The notes under the pieces are model-generated. The model was not told the origin of the DNA and ran no database searches. It saw only the letters and a list, made by a program, of their open reading frames with translations. From Clostridia bacterium (GTDB lineage: Bacteria; Bacillota; Clostridia; Christensenellales; Pumilibacteraceae), in assembly GCA_022791915.1 (NCBI GenBank), contig JAAWAB010000018.1, forward strand, positions 1 through 44,324: a stretch of 44,324 nucleotides of DNA. The letters are read 5' to 3'. Shown here one piece after another: positions 41,509 to 44,324 of this stretch. The position numbers and the translations under genes are program-made. How positions within the stretch are numbered: the stretch's first letter is position 1; every line of letters begins with the position of its first letter.

Positions 41509-42647
41509 CTACCGAAAAACGGGTGAACACCGCCCAGCTCTTTACCGTGATTTTCATTTTGGGTATGAGCCTTAAAATGCTGATGTTGCCCGTGTTGCTG
41601 TTAAAGACAAGCGGACGCGACGCCGTGCTCGGCATGACGGGCGTCTTGATAAGCGAACTCGTTTGCCTTGTCGCCATGCTTTTTGCGCTCGCGCTTGCAC
41701 CCGAAAAGAAGTTTGCCGAACTGCTCGAAGGGTGTATCGGTAAGTGGGCAACCAAAATTCTGTGCGTGCCGTTTGCGCTGTTCTTCGTGTTCAAACTTTT
41801 GCTGCTGTCGGGCGAAGTGCGCATTTTTTTCAGCGAGAATCTGTTCACCGAATTTTCCTGGTCGTTTTATGCGTTGCCGCTGTTCGGTTTGTGCATTGTG
41901 CTCGGCAAGGGAACGCTTCGCGCGCTGGGGCGTACCGCCCAGTTCTTGTTTCCGTTTATCGCCGCCGCAACCGTTTTAATGTTTGCGCTTGTGGGGCAAC
42001 TCGATTATTCCGAATTGTTGCCGCTCGGCGAATACGGCGTTTCGGGGCTTGTGCCCGACGTTTTCCGTCATGCCATGTGGTACGGGGATTATTCGGCGCT
42101 GTTGATTTTTTTCGGGTCGGTCAAGCGCACAAAAGCCACCACGGCAATCGGAATCGGCTCGGGCGCGATTGCGTCGGCGGTGGTGCTCTTTTTCACGCTC
42201 GGTCTTACAGCGTCGTTTTCGTCGGTTGCCGACCTCGTGCGGTTCGGACAGAATATTACGGGCATGTCGCACTATGCGCTCGGAAACGTAATGCAGGGGC
42301 GGTTCGATTTGATTCTGTTTTGCGTGTGGCTGTTTTCGGCGTTCGTAAAGGCGGGCGTGTTCGCCTATGCCGCCGTGTATCTGTTGCGCGTCGCATTTCC
42401 CGTCGGAAAAACGCCTTGTGCGCTCGGCGTGGGGGTCGTTTTGTATGTCGGCACGCTGATATGGTCGTCGGCAACCGCCATGCACACCTTTTTCATGGCG
42501 TACTGTGCCGTTCCTGCGTTTGTCATGCAGTTTCTGGTGCCTGTGCTGGCGCTTGTGTCCGCTTGCATGATTCGGGCAAAAGAAAACAAAAAGGGCAACC
42601 GGGCAAAAACGGCTGCGCAAACGGGGGAGAACGAAAATGCGTCGTAG
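41502..42647 (+). CDS. Spore germinant receptor subunit B (GerB family, amino-acid permease-like)
   Basis: A 381-residue membrane protein with about ten hydrophobic helices, related to the APC superfamily, which in GerA-type receptors binds or passes the germinant. Recognisable stretches are NTAQLFTVIFILGMSLKMLM, YALPLFGLCIVLGKGTLRAL and LDYSELLPLGEYGVSGLV. The ATG at 41502 is preceded by AAAGGAG and lies inside the end of the A gene; its own end overlaps the C gene by eleven bases, so all three are translationally coupled. The C-terminal 25 residues are polar (KENKKGNRAKTAAQTGENEN). Confidence 0.9.
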   Translation: MVATEKRVNTAQLFTVIFILGMSLKMLMLPVLLLKTSGRDAVLGMTGVLISELVCLVAMLFALALAPEKKFAELLEGCIGKWATKILCVPFALFFVFKLLLLSGEVRIFFSENLFTEFSWSFYALPLFGLCIVLGKGTLRALGRTAQFLFPFIAAATVLMFALVGQLDYSELLPLGEYGVSGLVPDVFRHAMWYGDYSALLIFFGSVKRTKATTAIGIGSGAIASAVVLFFTLGLTASFSSVADLVRFGQNITGMSHYALGNVMQGRFDLILFCVWLFSAFVKAGVFAYAAVYLLRVAFPVGKTPCALGVGVVLYVGTLIWSSATAMHTFFMAYCAVPAFVMQFLVPVLALVSACMIRAKENKKGNRAKTAAQTGENENAS

Positions 42648-43935
42648 CAAAAGAATCCTTATTTATAAACTGTGTTGTATGGTTTTTGCGGCGGTATTGC
42701 TGTTTTTACCGCAGCGCGGACTGCCGTATTCGGAATTGCGCGTACTGGCAACGGTGCTCGGTATCGACGGCGGAGAAAACGGCGTGTCGGTGTCGGCACA
42801 GCTTGCCATACCGCTTGCGCAAGGGTCGGACGGTCAAGCGAGCACGGTGGCGCAGGCAACGGGCGGCAGTCTTGCCGAAGCGCTCGAAAATCTCGAAATC
42901 GGGTTGGGACGACGTATCAACTACGGACACTTGTCTACGGTGGCAATCGGAACGGATACGCCGCTTGCGGACATGAAAATGTTTGTGGGGTGTTTGATGT
43001 CGTCGGGAAAAATCGGTCCGGGCGCCTATTTGGTGTATTGTCCCGAATCGTCGGCATCCGACTTTATTTCGCAGGCGCAACAAATGGGCGAGAGTTCGGA
43101 CGCCGAGTTGAGCGGATTCATTTCGTACAGCAAAAGCGGCAACCACGTGAGCACCACTACGGCAATCAAATTCTTACAAGGACTCAATTCGGTATCGCAT
43201 GCGGCATTTTTGCCGTGCGTGCAACTGGAAGACGACAACGGAGAAGAAAGCAAAAAAAGCAAGGGTACGGGCAGCGCGTCCGACGAAAACGGAAAGGCAA
43301 GCAACGAGCAGAGCGGTACGGGTAAAAAAGAGAGCGGCGGGCAAAGCGGCGGACAAAACGAAGACCAAAAAGGCGGAAACGGGGGAGAAAGCGGCGGGCA
43401 AAACAGCGGCGGCGGAACGCAAAAGAAAAAACTGGTCGCCGCCGACGCCGTAGCGGTAATGGGCGGAGATGCGCAAACCGCCGTTGTTCTCGATACGCTT
43501 ACCACCCGCGGAATCGTGTGGCAGGACCCTACGTCCGACTTCGGGTTGGTGGAATTGCGCAACGTGCAAATCGACGGGCAGGAATATCCTTCGCTACCCG
43601 CCCGCATGACGGGCAAAAGCGTTAAAAAGCTCGTGCGCGTGGAAAACGGAGAAAACGTGTTTACGTATAAAATCAAAGTAAAACTGCGTTTGGACGACGC
43701 GCAAAAATTCGGCAACCCGCTGTCTTACGACAAAGTTAAAGACACGCTCGAAAAAGAATACGAAAGCATGATTGAAAGCAATCTTTTGCGCACCGTGGCA
43801 GCGTCCAAAGAAGCCAATATCGACTTTCTGCGTCTGCGCGACACCTTCCACAAATATTGCAAAAAAGGCTTTGAATCGTTTGAACTTTCTTCCGTTGTGG
43901 TAAAGGTAGACGCAAAAGTAAAAATATTAACGTAG
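42637..43935 (+). CDS. Spore germinant receptor subunit C (Ger(x)C family), lipobox missing
   Basis: A 432-residue protein completing the ABC receptor operon. GerC proteins are normally lipoproteins with an L..GC lipobox. Here the N-terminal segment YKLCCMVFAAVLLFLPQRG has its two Cys before the hydrophobic core and none after it, so lipid attachment at a mature N-terminal Cys appears impossible; it may be a signal anchor or be cleaved differently. Domain 1 begins SELRVLATVLGIDGGENGVS. Residues about 200-270 are a Gly/Ser/Gln/Lys low-complexity linker (GGQSGGQNEDQKGGNGGESG) not usual in the family. The C-terminal Ger(x)C domain includes YKIKVKLRLDDAQ and TVAASKEANIDFLRLRDTFH. The ATG overlaps the B gene; GGGGGAG is the ribosome binding site. 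Confidence 0.88.
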   Translation: MRRSKRILIYKLCCMVFAAVLLFLPQRGLPYSELRVLATVLGIDGGENGVSVSAQLAIPLAQGSDGQASTVAQATGGSLAEALENLEIGLGRRINYGHLSTVAIGTDTPLADMKMFVGCLMSSGKIGPGAYLVYCPESSASDFISQAQQMGESSDAELSGFISYSKSGNHVSTTTAIKFLQGLNSVSHAAFLPCVQLEDDNGEESKKSKGTGSASDENGKASNEQSGTGKKESGGQSGGQNEDQKGGNGGESGGQNSGGGTQKKKLVAADAVAVMGGDAQTAVVLDTLTTRGIVWQDPTSDFGLVELRNVQIDGQEYPSLPARMTGKSVKKLVRVENGENVFTYKIKVKLRLDDAQKFGNPLSYDKVKDTLEKEYESMIESNLLRTVAASKEANIDFLRLRDTFHKYCKKGFESFELSSVVVKVDAKVKILT

Positions 43936-44007
43936 TGCGGTAAGCGCTCGGCAAACTTGCGTTTCTTTTTGTGAATCCTTGCAGGGGCTTAAATTTTCAT
44001 GTGCCTA

Positions 44008-44200
44008 TATAATACACATATGTTGCACCTTTTTGAAGTGCCCAAAAAGGTGCGGGAAAAAGGCACCAAGGGGGAACACTTTTCGACTGTGTTCCCCCTT
44101 CGGAACCCCCTCGCAACGACCAATTATGTTGAATAAATCAAAATAGTAAAGAAGTACGTCTGCCGAAAAATATATCGGTAGACGTAAGTTTATTTTTTTA
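44008..44200 (+). ncRNA. Candidate structured non-coding RNA downstream of the ger operon
   Basis: A TATAAT box (44008-44013, no convincing -35) is followed by perfect hairpins: GCACCTTTTT/AAAAAGGTGC (44025-44053) and AAGGGGGAACAC/GTGTTCCCCCTT (44068-44100). A third, TACGTCTGCCGA/TCGGTAGACGTA (44155-44186, one G-T pair), is followed by a T-rich stretch that could terminate transcription. An open frame of 38 codons (44020-44136, MLHLFEVPKK...) spans the first two hairpins but has no ribosome binding site. The density of perfect stems favours RNA or a DNA palindrome over coding. No known RNA family was recognised. Confidence 0.35.
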
Positions 44201-44224
44201 ATTTATTTAATCTTATAAAGGGGT

Positions 44225-44324
44225 CAAGGGCGAAAGCCCTTGTTGTTGCGGGGGTGCAGGGGACACAATCAACAGTGTCCCCGCCGACCTTTTGATGCAA
44301 CTTTTGGGTCGCTTCCAAAAGTTG
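44225..44324. repeat. Cluster of perfect inverted repeats at the window edge
   Basis: Three further hairpins follow: CAAGGGC/GCCCTTG with a GAAA tetraloop (44225-44242), GGGGACAC/GTGTCCCC (44259-44282), and CAACTTTTGG/CCAAAAGTTG (44298-44324). The last reaches the final base; the sequence before its left arm (GACCTTTTGATG) would make a much longer stem if the complement continues beyond the window. No gene is seen here. It may be a palindromic intergenic repeat family or the edge of a mobile element. Confidence 0.55.

Noticed and set aside
41744-42976. A 410-codon frame overlapping the ger B and C genes
   Set aside because: It is an out-of-frame shadow of two well-supported genes, Arg/Cys-rich and without motifs.

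Overview
The window looks like a chromosome segment of a Gram-positive, probably endospore-forming member of the Bacillota (Clostridia). The evidence is a gerA/gerB/gerC-type germinant receptor operon, an ecfA1-ecfA2-ecfT-truA operon in the usual Firmicutes order, DUF975 and DUF5685 family proteins, a NifU-like/GGGtGRT gene pair and consensus SigA promoters. Base composition is close to 50% G+C. I cannot name a genus. Most of it is core chromosome: no transposase, integrase, phage gene or CRISPR array was seen.

Layout. 1-600: the 3' end of queF and a tRNA-Gly(CCC) on the minus strand with a perfect promoter and a terminator. 783-8852: a small helical protein, an aspartate aminotransferase, a P-loop protein, thrC, trpS, a DUF5685 protein, an SPFH-domain membrane protein, a degenerate J-domain protein with a cysteine-rich tail, and a small membrane protein. 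8924-12226: the ECF transporter energizing module with truA, apparently read from a leaderless mRNA. 12305-17621: a small alarmone synthetase, a TIR-like single-span membrane protein, pheA and secA. 17775-22426: a small acidic protein, a SWIM/SNF2 helicase, a second acidic protein behind what looks like a forespore SigG promoter, and a YidD protein. 22588-24298: the NifU-like scaffold and GGGtGRT pair, convergent with gdhA (24380-25711, minus). 26051-29341: a DUF975 protein and, on the minus strand, a MarR regulator followed by cysE and cysS. 29342-29751: a regulatory gap with a MarR promoter, a CIRCE-like element, an inverted repeat and the promoter of the next gene. 29752-39447: one 3231-codon gene for a membrane-anchored protein built largely of Ig-like repeats. 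39500-43935: a phosphoribosyltransferase and the germinant receptor operon. 43936-44324: a non-coding stretch packed with perfect hairpins.

Amino-acid metabolism dominates the housekeeping part: aspartate and threonine synthesis, Trp and Cys charging, Phe synthesis, ammonia assimilation and serine acetylation. The less ordinary parts are the giant surface protein and its unusual upstream region, the sporulation-linked genes, the uncharacterised Fe-S-scaffold-like pair, two G9 homopolymers placed where slippage would matter, and an apparent near-absence of the tetranucleotides GGCC and GATC.
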